From assembly GCF_022539255.1 (NCBI RefSeq), contig NZ_JAKZBV010000001.1, positions 1,736,001-1,800,000 on the forward strand: a stretch of DNA of 64,000 nt. Direction: 5' to 3'. Origin of the DNA: Sinomonas terrae. Its GTDB lineage: Bacteria; Actinomycetota; Actinomycetes; Actinomycetales; Micrococcaceae. This document shows, piece by piece, positions 55,221 to 63,732 of the stretch (the first letter of the stretch is position 1; each line of letters opens with the position of its first letter). The position numbers and the translations under genes were made by a program. The notes beneath the pieces were generated by a model. The model was given only the letters and a program-made list of their open reading frames with translations, was not told the origin of the DNA and did not search any database.

Positions 55221-57785
55221 TTACCGGTCTGCGGCCTGGGCGCGGAGGGCGCGTGCCACCCCGTCGCGATTCTCGAGCATCATGCGGCGCAGGGCGCCCT
55301 GATCCTCGCCCAACGCCGAGATGAAGTCGTCGGTGCGCTCGAGGGTCGCCTCGGTTGTCTGCCGAGCCGGGTAGAGGCCGACGACGATCTGCTGGGCAAG
55401 CGCGTGCGTGCGGTCTGCGACGATGCCTGGGACCGCGTCGAAGTACTTCTCGGCGTAGGGCGCGATCAGGCTCGCATCGTGCACGCGGACGAAGCCGTTG
55501 ACAGCGGCCTGCTGGACGGCGTTCGAGAGCTCCCCGGTCTCGACGATCCTGTGCCACGCCTCGGCCTTGGCCTCCTGGGTGGGGAGTGCCGCTTTGGCGA
55601 GCGCCGCCGCGCACTGGCCTGTAGAGGTGTTGTCGTGGGAGAGCTCGTCGTCGATGCGATCGGTGCCGATCCGCCCCCCGGCGGCGAGCGAGGCGATGAG
55701 TTCCCAACGGAGGTCCTGGTCGACGTGGAGTCCCGGGACGCTCTGGGAGCCGTCGAGCAGCCCGGCGATGGCGTCGAGGTGCTCAGGGGAAGCTGCGAGC
55801 GCCGAGAACGCCTTGATGAATTGGAGCTGCGAGTCCGAACCGCCCGCAGCGTCGCGGGCCAGGTCCCACAGGCGTTCGGCGGTTGAGCGTTTGGTCCCGG
55901 CTTGGGCTTCTGGGGCGACGTAGAAGTCGAGGGTCGTTGCGAGCTGACGCAGGAGCGTCTGCACGACCGACGAGTCGGTTTCTGCCCCGATGTTCGAGAG
56001 CACGAGCTCTACGTAGGCGCGGGCGGGTGTCTCCGCGTCGCGCGCCCCGTCCCAGGCCGAGCCCCACACGAGCGTCCGGGGGAGGCTCTGGGCTATGTCT
56101 CGGAGGTGCTCGGTCGCGGTCGCGAGTGAGACGGGATCGAGCCGGACCTTGGCGTAGGCGAGGTCGTCATCGTTGAGCAGGACCAGCTCCGGACGGGCGA
56201 TGCCCACGAGAGCCGGGACTTCGGTGACCTGCCCTTCGACGTCGAGCTCTTCGCGCTGGGTCCGTGCGAGGCGGCCCTCGCCGTCCCGTTCGTAGAAGCC
56301 GACGGCGAGACGGTGCGGCCTGAGGGTGGGCTGCACTTCGGCGGCGCTCTGCTGGATTGCGAACCGGGTGATGACGCCCTCGCCGTCGGTCTCGATCACG
56401 GGCGCGAGCGTATTGACGCCTGCGGTCTCGAGCCAGACTCCACCCCACGAGGAGAGGTCGCGTCCGCTTGCCGCTTCGAGTTCGGTCAGGAGATCCGCAA
56501 GGACGGTATTGCTCCACGCATGCTTTGCGAAGTAGCTGCGCACCCCGGCCATGAACTGCTCTTGACCTACCCATGAGACGAGCTGCTTGAGCACCGAGGC
56601 GCCCTTCGCATACGTGATGCCGTCGAAGTTGACCTCGACGTCGGCAAGGTCGCTGATGTCCGCGAAGATGGGGTGCGTCGTCGGGAGCTGGTCCTGCCGG
56701 TAGGCCCACGACTTCTCCACCGAGGCGAACGTCGTCCACGCGTGTCCGAAGTCCGGTGTATGCGCGGCGGCGAGGTGGGACATGTATTCGGCGAACGACT
56801 CATTGAGCCAGAGGTCGTCCCACCAGCGCATCGTGACATAGTCGCCGAACCACATATGCGCGAGCTCGTGGAGCACCGTGATGGCCCGCCGCTCGACCGT
56901 TGCCTGAGTGGGCTTGGATCGGAAGATGTAGCTCTCGAGGATCGTGACAGCCCCCGCATTCTCCATTGCGCCAGCGTTGAACTCGGGCACGAAGAGCTGA
57001 TCGTACTTCTCGAACGGGTACTCGCAGCCGAACTGCTCCTCGAAGAACTCGAACCCCTGCTTGGTCGTCGTGAAGATGTTCTCAGCGTCGAGATACTGCA
57101 TGAGTGACTTGCGCGCGAAGATGCCCAGAGGAATCCTGCGCCCCGCCGAATTCACGAGTTCGTCATGGACGGCCTCGTAGGGACCCGCAATGAGCGCCGT
57201 CACATAGCTCGAGAGGCGCGGCGTAGGGGCGAAGTCCCACAGGGAACGGGCACCGCCGTCGTCGGCAGACGAGACGCTGCGTGGCTCGGGGGCCGGGGAG
57301 TTGGAGACGACGACCCAGTGAGACGGCGCCGTGACCACGAAGTGGAAGCTCGCCTTCAGGTCTGGCTGTTCGAAGACCGAGAACATGCGGCGCGAATCCG
57401 GGACCTCGAACTGGGTGTAGAGGTACACCTCGCCGTCGACGGGGTCGACAAAACGGTGCAGGCCTTCGCCTGTGTTCATGTAGCGTGCATCGGCGTCCAC
57501 GACCAGCACGTTGCGCGCCTCGAGGCTCGGGAGCTGGATCCGCAACCCGTCCGCGACCTCCGCGGGATCGAGTTCGCGATCGTTCAAGGTCACCGAACGG
57601 ACAGAGTCGGTGATGGCGTCGATAAAGGTACTGGAACCAGGAACGGCGTCGAAAACCACCGTAGTGCGGGACCCGAAGACCCGTTCGCCGCGCGTCAGGT
57701 CGAGCTCGACCTCGTAGCTCTCGACCTTGAGCACGGCCTTCCGCCGCTCGACAGCCTCGGATCGGGTCAGGTTCGTCCCTGGCAT
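55221..57785 (-). CDS. pepN: Aminopeptidase N (M1 family)
   Basis: A zinc metallopeptidase that removes N-terminal residues from peptides in the cytoplasm. The 854-aa protein has the exopeptidase motif GAMENAGAV (272-280), the zinc site HELAHMWFGDY (H306, H310, with E307 catalytic) and the third ligand E329 in LWLNESFAEY; an ERAP1-like C-terminal domain completes it. I chose ATG 57785, with GAGGAGG six bases upstream, over a start at 57830. It heads the pepN-osmC-mscS-glbO run and diverges from a membrane-protein gene. Confidence 0.95.
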   Translation of the reverse strand: MPGTNLTRSEAVERRKAVLKVESYEVELDLTRGERVFGSRTTVVFDAVPGSSTFIDAITDSVRSVTLNDRELDPAEVADGLRIQLPSLEARNVLVVDADARYMNTGEGLHRFVDPVDGEVYLYTQFEVPDSRRMFSVFEQPDLKASFHFVVTAPSHWVVVSNSPAPEPRSVSSADDGGARSLWDFAPTPRLSSYVTALIAGPYEAVHDELVNSAGRRIPLGIFARKSLMQYLDAENIFTTTKQGFEFFEEQFGCEYPFEKYDQLFVPEFNAGAMENAGAVTILESYIFRSKPTQATVERRAITVLHELAHMWFGDYVTMRWWDDLWLNESFAEYMSHLAAAHTPDFGHAWTTFASVEKSWAYRQDQLPTTHPIFADISDLADVEVNFDGITYAKGASVLKQLVSWVGQEQFMAGVRSYFAKHAWSNTVLADLLTELEAASGRDLSSWGGVWLETAGVNTLAPVIETDGEGVITRFAIQQSAAEVQPTLRPHRLAVGFYERDGEGRLARTQREELDVEGQVTEVPALVGIARPELVLLNDDDLAYAKVRLDPVSLATATEHLRDIAQSLPRTLVWGSAWDGARDAETPARAYVELVLSNIGAETDSSVVQTLLRQLATTLDFYVAPEAQAGTKRSTAERLWDLARDAAGGSDSQLQFIKAFSALAASPEHLDAIAGLLDGSQSVPGLHVDQDLRWELIASLAAGGRIGTDRIDDELSHDNTSTGQCAAALAKAALPTQEAKAEAWHRIVETGELSNAVQQAAVNGFVRVHDASLIAPYAEKYFDAVPGIVADRTHALAQQIVVGLYPARQTTEATLERTDDFISALGEDQGALRRMMLENRDGVARALRAQAADR

Positions 57786-57835
57786 GCGCGCCTCCTCGCA
57801 TTCGCGTCCCGGCGCTGTGGCGCGCCGCACATATT

Positions 57836-57851
57836 TGAAATTATTCTTTCA
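57836..57851. promoter_or_regulatory. A/T-rich 5-6-5 inverted repeat in the pepN divergent promoter
   Basis: TGAAA-TTATTC-TTTCA is an inverted repeat with the spacing of CRP/FNR-family sites but different arms. It lies in a short A/T-rich island 51 bp upstream of the pepN ATG and 70 bp upstream of the divergent gene. Confidence 0.4.
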
Positions 57852-57920
57852 GTTCCCGGCGGCGTGCAAGTACCCGCCGGTGTGTGACATCGGGAGGATG
57901 TGCTGCGCTAGCGTGGTGGC

Positions 57921-58880
57921 ATGGCTGAGTCGGAGGGGCGCTGGGACCGCAAGGCCGTCCGCTTCGCGATCGGCTACCCGATCCTCCTCGCAGGTGGGTT
58001 CCTGCTTGCCGCGACCACCTTCAGGGGGCAGGTCCCGGAGCCGGTCGCGTGGCTGTGGGATGCGGGCGGGGGCCGTTCGTTCATCCCGTTCTGGACCTAC
58101 CTCCTCGGCGGCGCCGCCCTCGTCGCAGCCATGGGGATCCTCCTGTGCCTGCAGGCGGGGATCCAATCCCGTCCGCCGATCTCCCGGAAGATCTTCATGG
58201 CTGGCGGTGTCGGAATGTCCATGTTCCTCGTGACTGTCCTGGGCGCCGGCCTCATAGGCCAAGTCGGTGCGAAGGATGCCCGCGACACCCACCCGGACCC
58301 CTTCGTCCTCGCCTCGGGCAGCGGCGCGACAGTGGCGCTCGCCGTCGTCATGTTCATGCTCTTCAAGCCCGACGAGCAATGGAGCCCGAGGGACGAGGAA
58401 GCGCTCCTCGAGGCACTGGACCCCGAGCGCGTGCGGAATACGTTTGTCTTCTGGGCCCATGCCCGGTCGTCGGTGTTCGTGATGCTTGCCGTCGTCGGCA
58501 TCAACCTCTCGCTCCTCATGCTCCTCGTCTCTCCCTGGGTCTCGGCAGTCATCGCGCTCGCGTGCCTCGTGCTCGCGTCGATGCTGATCCTCCGAGTGAG
58601 CGTCCAGCCCGACGAGGTGCGGCTCGCCTTCGCCGGCCTCGTGCGCGTCGCGAACATCAGCACGTCACTGGTCCTGCGGGCCGGGGCCGGGGCAGTCTCG
58701 GCGCGGGCATATGGCGGGTGGGGGTATCGAAGGCATGGCAAGCTCGTAACGGCGCTCGTCGCCAGCGGCCAGGCCGTCGACGTGCTGTGCCGGGACGGCA
58801 GGCGCTACGTGTTCTCCGCGAAGGATCCCGCCCTTGCGGAACATGTCGCGGAAGTGCTCGGCGGGGCTGCGGCAGAGTAG
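57921..58880 (+). CDS. Polytopic membrane protein of unknown function
   Basis: A 319-aa protein with about six hydrophobic spans (near 17-35, 57-77, 91-112, 130-146 and a double span 185-230), ending in a soluble C-terminal domain of about 90 residues that begins VQPDEVRLAFAGLVR and includes GRRYVFSAKDPALAEHVAEV. I recognise no named family; the tail resembles small PH-like domains seen in actinobacterial membrane proteins. ATG 57921 is the start; GGAGGATG lies further up. It is separated from rpiB by 40 bp on the same strand. Confidence 0.75.
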   Translation: MAESEGRWDRKAVRFAIGYPILLAGGFLLAATTFRGQVPEPVAWLWDAGGGRSFIPFWTYLLGGAALVAAMGILLCLQAGIQSRPPISRKIFMAGGVGMSMFLVTVLGAGLIGQVGAKDARDTHPDPFVLASGSGATVALAVVMFMLFKPDEQWSPRDEEALLEALDPERVRNTFVFWAHARSSVFVMLAVVGINLSLLMLLVSPWVSAVIALACLVLASMLILRVSVQPDEVRLAFAGLVRVANISTSLVLRAGAGAVSARAYGGWGYRRHGKLVTALVASGQAVDVLCRDGRRYVFSAKDPALAEHVAEVLGGAAAE

Positions 58881-58920
58881 GCTTGATCCGCCCCACCGCT
58901 GACCCGAGAGGAACTTCGCC

Positions 58921-59403
58921 GTGACCAAGCCCCGCGTCCACATCGCCACCGATCACGCTGGGATGGAACTGAGCTCGCATCTCGTGAGCCACCTTGGCGG
59001 CCAGGGCTACGAAGTGGTCGATCACGGTCCGCGCGAATACGACCCCCTCGACGACTACCCGGCCTTCTGCATCCGTGCAGCCCTCGCCGTCGTGGCGGAC
59101 CAGGAGTCCGGCGTCCACGCGCTCGGGATCGTGCTCGGCGGGTCCGGCAACGGCGAGCAGATCGCGGCCAACAAGGTCAAGGGCGTCCGCGCGGCTCTCG
59201 CCTGGAACCTCGATACGGCCAAGTTGGCTCGCGAGCACAACGACGCGAACGTCATCGCAGTCGGCGGCCGCCAGCACAGCGTCGACGAGGCGACTGGGCT
59301 CATCGAGGCTTTCCTGGCCGAGCCGTTCAGCCAGGACGAGCGCCACGTGCGCCGGATCGGGAAGATCGCGGTCTACGAGACCACCGGCGAGATCGTGGAC
59401 TGA
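58921..59403 (+). CDS. rpiB: Ribose-5-phosphate isomerase B
   Basis: RpiB interconverts ribose 5-phosphate and ribulose 5-phosphate. The 160-aa protein has the phosphate/active-site segments VHIATDHAGMELS (Asp11, His12) and IVLGGSGNGEQIAANK, where Ser replaces the Cys of E. coli RpiB, as is normal in actinobacteria. The catalytic Glu of this subtype is in GNGEQ, and AREHNDANVIAVGGRQ follows. GTG 58921 follows GAGAGGA. A five-base gap leads to the DNA glycosylase gene, so they are cotranscribed. Confidence 0.95.
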   Translation: MTKPRVHIATDHAGMELSSHLVSHLGGQGYEVVDHGPREYDPLDDYPAFCIRAALAVVADQESGVHALGIVLGGSGNGEQIAANKVKGVRAALAWNLDTAKLAREHNDANVIAVGGRQHSVDEATGLIEAFLAEPFSQDERHVRRIGKIAVYETTGEIVD

Positions 59404-59408
59404 GGGCA

Positions 59409-60311
59409 GTGCCCGAAGGCCATTCCATCCATCGCCTCGCCCGCCAGTTCGACGATGTGTTCGCGGGGGAGAGGCTAGCTGTCACGAGCCCCCAAGGTCG
59501 GTTCAGTTCGGGAGCGGCCCTGCTCGACGGTCGCGTGCTCGAGTCTGCCCGAGCCCATGGCAAGCAGCTGTTCCTCCGCTTCGAGGGTCCGCTGTATCTC
59601 CACGTTCATCTGGGGCTCTACGGCGCATGGGATTTCGGAGGGGACGCGACGTTCCGAGGCGCGTCGAGCATCGGGGCACCTCGTCGTGTGGGAGAGCGGG
59701 AAGTCGCGGACGACGACGGCGACGCCGCCTACGCGGGGCCCCCGCCTCCCGTCGGGGCCGTGCGGGTGCGCCTCGCGTCCGAGCATGGGTGGGCAGACCT
59801 CCGGGGAGCGACGGTGTGCTCGGTGGCAACCCAGCCGGAGGTCGATGCTGTTCTGGCTCGTCTCGGCCCGGACCCGCTCGGGCCTCCGCCCTTTGGCACC
59901 GATCCAGGGGAGGATTTCGCCCAACGTGTGAACCGCCGTCGGACGCCCCTCGCCCGGCTCCTCATGGACCAGTCCGTCGTGGCCGGAATCGGAAACGTCT
60001 ACCGTGCCGAACTGCTGTTCCGTGCCCGACTGGATCCGGCCCTGCCCGGCGCTGCGCTCGGGACCGGGCGGGCGCTCGGGTTGTGGGCCGATGCGGTCGA
60101 GGCCTTGGGCCAAGGCGTGCGCGACGGTCGGATCATCACGACGGACCCCTCGCTCTGGACGGGACCCGAAGGATCCTTGCCGCCCCCGGAGGACGCGCAT
60201 TGGGTCTACAAACGGCAGGGGCTCGAGTGCAGGGTCTGCGGGACCTTCGTACTGCTTGCGGACGAGGCCGGACGCAAGCTCTACTGGTGCCCCGCGTGCC
60301 AGAACGGCTGA
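59409..60311 (+). CDS. Fpg/Nei-family DNA glycosylase
   Basis: A bifunctional base-excision-repair glycosylase/AP lyase. The 300-aa protein begins PEGHSIHRLARQFDDV, with the N-terminal Pro nucleophile and Glu of the Nei group. The helix-two-turn-helix contains LLMDQSVVAGIGNVYRAELLF, and a C-terminal zinc finger is complete: CRVCG, then WCPAC. The usual Lys follows in HGKQLFLRF. GTG 59409 is the start. A glycosylase directly after rpiB is a common actinobacterial arrangement. Confidence 0.92.
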   Translation: MPEGHSIHRLARQFDDVFAGERLAVTSPQGRFSSGAALLDGRVLESARAHGKQLFLRFEGPLYLHVHLGLYGAWDFGGDATFRGASSIGAPRRVGEREVADDDGDAAYAGPPPPVGAVRVRLASEHGWADLRGATVCSVATQPEVDAVLARLGPDPLGPPPFGTDPGEDFAQRVNRRRTPLARLLMDQSVVAGIGNVYRAELLFRARLDPALPGAALGTGRALGLWADAVEALGQGVRDGRIITTDPSLWTGPEGSLPPPEDAHWVYKRQGLECRVCGTFVLLADEAGRKLYWCPACQNG

Positions 60312-60338
60312 CATCTGCTCGCTCGGAGGCCGTGTGAT

Positions 60339-60367
60339 TTGACAGGGGTTCGGGCACCCGCTTTAGT
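60339..60367 (+). promoter_or_regulatory. Promoter of tRNA-Gly
   Basis: A consensus TTGACA (60339-60344) is separated by exactly 17 bp from TTTAGT (60362-60367), placing the transcription start a few bases before the tRNA at 60381. It is the best sigma-70-type promoter in the window. Confidence 0.75.
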
Positions 60368-60380
60368 TGGAGGCGCCCAA

Positions 60381-60451
60381 GGGGCTGTAGCTCAATGGTA
60401 GAGCGCCAGTCTTCCAAACTGGATACGCGGGTTCGATTCCCGTCAGCCCCT
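60381..60451 (+). tRNA. tRNA-Gly (anticodon TCC)
   Basis: Acceptor GGGGCTG pairs with CAGCCCC, the anticodon stem CCAGT/ACTGG encloses CTTCCAA (anticodon TCC), the T-loop is TTCGATT, and the discriminator is T. CCA is not encoded. Confidence 0.95.
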
Positions 60452-60522
60452 CTCTCGCGCTCATCGACGCGCGAGTGTGCGCCCCTGCAGCGTCGCCTGT
60501 ATTGTGGTCTGTGCATCGGAGA

Positions 60523-60598
<76 letters not shown>

Positions 60599-60662
60599 AG
60601 TTCCGCCGTCGGCAAGCCAGCCAGGGCGGCAACCCTACCAGAACATCCAGGAGAGCCACGCT

Positions 60663-62045
60663 GTGAAGAGCGCCGCCGAGAATCTGACCCCCACCCGCGT
60701 CAAGCTGAACGTCGAGGTTCCGTTCGAGGAGCTCAAGCCGAACATCGACGCGGCGTACCGGCAGGTCGCCGAGCAGATTCAGGTTCCGGGCTTCCGCAAG
60801 GGCAAGGTTCCCTCCCGCATCATCGACCAGCGCGTGGGCCGCGGCTACGTTCTTGAGACCGCGATCAACGACGGCCTCAACGAGTGGTACCAGCAGGCCG
60901 TCGCGGAGACGGGAATCCGCCCGCTCTCGCGCCCCGAGGTCGAGATCACCGAGGTCCCGGATCCGGCCGCAACCGACGGGCAGCTCACCTTCAGCGTCGA
61001 GGTCGACGTTCGCCCCGAGGTTGAGCTTCCGGACTACGCCGGCATCAAGGTCGACGTCGAGGCGGTGAAGGCTTCGGACGAGGACGTCGAGAAGTCCCTC
61101 AACGATCTTCGTTCGCGCTTCGGCACGCTCAAGACCGTGGAACGTCCGGCCCAGGCCGACGACTTCCTGACGATCGACCTCACCGCGACGGTCGACGGCG
61201 AGGAGGTTGACTCGGCGTCCGGGCTGTCCTACCAAGTCGGCTCGGGCACGATGCTCGAGGGCCTCGATGAGGCCGTGACGGGTCTCAGCGTTGATGAAGA
61301 GGCCATCTTCGAGACTCAGCTCGCCGGTGGCGAGCACGCTGGCGAGACCGCTCAGGTGAACGTGAAGGTCACGGCTGTCAAGGAGCGCGAGCTCCCCGAG
61401 GCCGACGACGACTTTGCGCAGCTCGCTTCGGAGTTCGACACCATCGCGGAGCTCCGCGAGGACCTCGAGAAGCAGGCCGCCGATGCGAAGGTCGCGCAGC
61501 AGGGCATCGAGGCCCGTGACAAGGTGCTCGAGAAGCTCGTCGACCTCGTCGAGGTCCCCGTTCCCGAAACCGTCATCGACGAGCAGGTCGCGGCGCACTT
61601 CAACCCCGAGGCGGGAGGCCACGCGGCAGCCGAGGACCACGACACCGAGGAACACCGCGCCGAGGTCAAGACCAACACGGAGCGCGCCTTCAAGAACGAG
61701 GTCATCCTTGACGCGATCGCTGACAAGGAGGAGATCGGCGTCTCGCAGAACGAGCTCATCGAGTACCTCATCTCGACCGCGTCCCAGTACGGCATGGACC
61801 CGAACCAGTTCGCCCAGATCATGGACCAGTCGGGCCAGGTGCCGATGATGGTCGGTGAGGTGCGGCGCCGCAAGGCTCTCGCCGTCGTCCTCGGCCAGGC
61901 AGAGGTGACCGACTCGGAGGGCAACGCTGTCGATCTGACTGACTTCGTGCGCCCGGCAACGGAGGAGGCTCCCGAGGCTGAGGCTTCTGAGGAAGCCGCT
62001 GCCGAGGTCATCCCGAGCGACGACCCGGCCGCCGCCAAGTTCTGA
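60663..62045 (+). CDS. tig: Trigger factor
   Basis: The ribosome-bound chaperone that receives nascent chains at the exit tunnel. The 460-aa protein has the ribosome-docking loop VPGFRKGKVPSRIID (about 41-55), a central FKBP-type prolyl isomerase domain (about 160-245) and the helical chaperone C-domain. The tail after about 425 is acidic and Ala/Glu-rich. GTG 60663 lies after CAGGAGAGCC. It precedes clpP1-clpP2-clpX, the usual tig-clp order, separated by a terminator. Confidence 0.96.
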   Translation: MKSAAENLTPTRVKLNVEVPFEELKPNIDAAYRQVAEQIQVPGFRKGKVPSRIIDQRVGRGYVLETAINDGLNEWYQQAVAETGIRPLSRPEVEITEVPDPAATDGQLTFSVEVDVRPEVELPDYAGIKVDVEAVKASDEDVEKSLNDLRSRFGTLKTVERPAQADDFLTIDLTATVDGEEVDSASGLSYQVGSGTMLEGLDEAVTGLSVDEEAIFETQLAGGEHAGETAQVNVKVTAVKERELPEADDDFAQLASEFDTIAELREDLEKQAADAKVAQQGIEARDKVLEKLVDLVEVPVPETVIDEQVAAHFNPEAGGHAAAEDHDTEEHRAEVKTNTERAFKNEVILDAIADKEEIGVSQNELIEYLISTASQYGMDPNQFAQIMDQSGQVPMMVGEVRRRKALAVVLGQAEVTDSEGNAVDLTDFVRPATEEAPEAEASEEAAAEVIPSDDPAAAKF

Positions 62046-62057
62046 TTGACCCTCATA

Positions 62058-62099
62058 GGAGGCCGCCGACCCCGCAGAAGAGCGGGGGACGGCGGCCTC
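62058..62099 (+). terminator. Terminator after tig
   Basis: GAGGCCGCCGACCCCGC and GCGGGGGACGGCGGCCTC pair nearly perfectly around an AGAAGA loop. A weak T/C tail follows. It splits tig from clpP1, whose promoter would lie in the 160 bp beyond. Confidence 0.85.
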
Positions 62100-62263
62100 T
62101 GCCGTTTCGCCCAGAGCGCACGCTTCGCGGCCCTGCGCGGTGCTTCTTCAGGGGCAGCATGCGCCCAAAGCGAACAGTGGCGGCGCACGGAACAAAGCGG
62201 CTTCGAAACGGGCTAGTGTCCCTGTAGCAACCGCTTTTGGAGCAGATCGAGAGGTATCGCACG

Positions 62264-62884
62264 ATGCACCAGCAGGAGAGCACGCCGCGACTGGCGGGGC
62301 CCGCCGAGGCGAACGGTCAGGACTACATCTACCAGCGGCTCCTCAAGGAGCGGATCATCTGGCTCGGTTCAGAGGTCAGGGACGACAATGCGAACACGAT
62401 CTGCTCGCAGCTGCTCCTCCTCTCCGCCGAGGATCCCGAGAAGGACATCTTCCTCTACATCAACTCGCCGGGCGGCTCGGTGACCGCGGGCATGGCCATC
62501 TACGACACGATGCAGTTCATCCCGAACGACGTCGTGACAGTCGCCACGGGTCTCGCCGCCTCCATGGGGCAGTTCCTGCTCTCGTCCGGGACGAAGGGCA
62601 AGCGCTACGCGACCCCGCACGCACGCATCCTCATGCACCAGCCTTCGGGCGGCATCGGCGGCACCGCCTCGGACATCAAGATCCAGGCCGAGCTCATCCT
62701 CCACATGAAGCAGGTCATGGCGCAGCTGACCGCGGACCAGACGGGGCAGACGATCGAGCAGATCCTCAAGGACAACGACCGCGACAAGTGGTTCACGGCC
62801 CAGGAGGCGCTCGAGTACGGGTTCTTCGACAAGATCGCCGAGCGCGCGGGACACGTGACCGGCGGCGGCGGGACGGACAAGTAA
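62264..62884 (+). CDS. clpP1: ATP-dependent Clp protease proteolytic subunit ClpP1
   Basis: A serine peptidase subunit of the ClpP1P2 barrel. The 206-aa protein has the triad Ser100 (VATGLAASMGQFLL), His125 (ILMHQPSGG) and Asp174 (DNDRDKWFT), and the NSPGG oxyanion loop. I chose ATG 62264 with GAGAGG upstream; TTG 62237 is in frame. A 39-bp gap leads to clpP2. In actinobacteria the two ClpP rings assemble as a hetero-tetradecamer and are usually essential. Confidence 0.96.
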   Translation: MHQQESTPRLAGPAEANGQDYIYQRLLKERIIWLGSEVRDDNANTICSQLLLLSAEDPEKDIFLYINSPGGSVTAGMAIYDTMQFIPNDVVTVATGLAASMGQFLLSSGTKGKRYATPHARILMHQPSGGIGGTASDIKIQAELILHMKQVMAQLTADQTGQTIEQILKDNDRDKWFTAQEALEYGFFDKIAERAGHVTGGGGTDK

Positions 62885-62923
62885 GAGACGCCCGCGGCAA
62901 CGCACGGCAAGAAGGAGCAAGTG

Positions 62924-63583
62924 ATGAACTACAACATGGGCGCCAATCCGGCGAGTCTGCCGACGAGCCGCTACGTCCTTCCCCAGTTCGAGGAGCGCAC
63001 GCCGTACGGGTTCAAGCGCCAGGACCCGTACACGAAGCTGTTCGAAGACCGCATCATCTTCATGGGTGTCCAGGTCGACGATGCCTCCGCGGACGACATC
63101 ATGGCCCAGCTGCTCGTCCTCGAGGCCAACGATCCTGACCGTGACATCACCATGTACATCAACTCGCCGGGCGGTTCGTTCACGGCGATGACGGCCATCT
63201 ACGACACGATGCAGTTCATCCGGCCTGAGATCCAGACTGTGTGCCTCGGGATGGCCGCGTCTGCAGCGGCCGTCATCCTGGCTGCTGGCACGCCGGGCAA
63301 GCGGCTCGCCCTCCCGAACTCGACGGTCATGATCCACCAGCCATCGCTCGCCGGCGGCCAAGGCGGTCAGGCGACCGATCTCGAGATCCAGGCGCGAGAG
63401 GTCCTGCGGATGCGCGAGTGGCTCGAGCAGACGTGGGCCAAGCACACCAACAAGACGCCGGAGGAGATCAGCCGCGATATCGAGCGCGACCTCTTCCTGA
63501 CAGCCCCCGAGGCTCAGGTCTACGGACTCGTGGACGAGGTCCTCGAGTCGCGCAAGATTCGGCAGAGTGCGATCGCCCGCTGA
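62924..63583 (+). CDS. clpP2: ATP-dependent Clp protease proteolytic subunit ClpP2
   Basis: The second ClpP ring subunit, 219 aa, with an N-terminal extension of about 35 residues relative to ClpP1. The triad is Ser113 (CLGMAASAAAVIL), His138 (VMIHQPSLAGG) and Asp189 (DIERDLFLTAPEA). AAGGAG lies six bases before ATG 62924 and three before GTG 62921, so ATG is preferred. A perfect hairpin separates it from clpX. Confidence 0.96.
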   Translation: MNYNMGANPASLPTSRYVLPQFEERTPYGFKRQDPYTKLFEDRIIFMGVQVDDASADDIMAQLLVLEANDPDRDITMYINSPGGSFTAMTAIYDTMQFIRPEIQTVCLGMAASAAAVILAAGTPGKRLALPNSTVMIHQPSLAGGQGGQATDLEIQAREVLRMREWLEQTWAKHTNKTPEEISRDIERDLFLTAPEAQVYGLVDEVLESRKIRQSAIAR

Positions 63584-63613
63584 CCGAGTGACGCCCCGGG
63601 CGCCCGTCGCCAC

Positions 63614-63651
63614 ACGCCGGTGCCGCCGAGAAATGTTCGGCGGCACCGGCG
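63614..63651 (+). terminator. Terminator between clpP2 and clpX
   Basis: ACGCCGGTGCCGCCGA and TCGGCGGCACCGGCGT pair perfectly over 16 bp around a six-base loop, followed by TTTGG. clpX is therefore probably expressed from its own promoter. Confidence 0.88.
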
Positions 63652-63732
63652 TTTGGCTTCACTGCGCTGTCGGTGCGGTGTCCTACAGTGGAGTGGTCAC
63701 GGCTTCTGCCCCTACACGAAGGGATTCGACGA

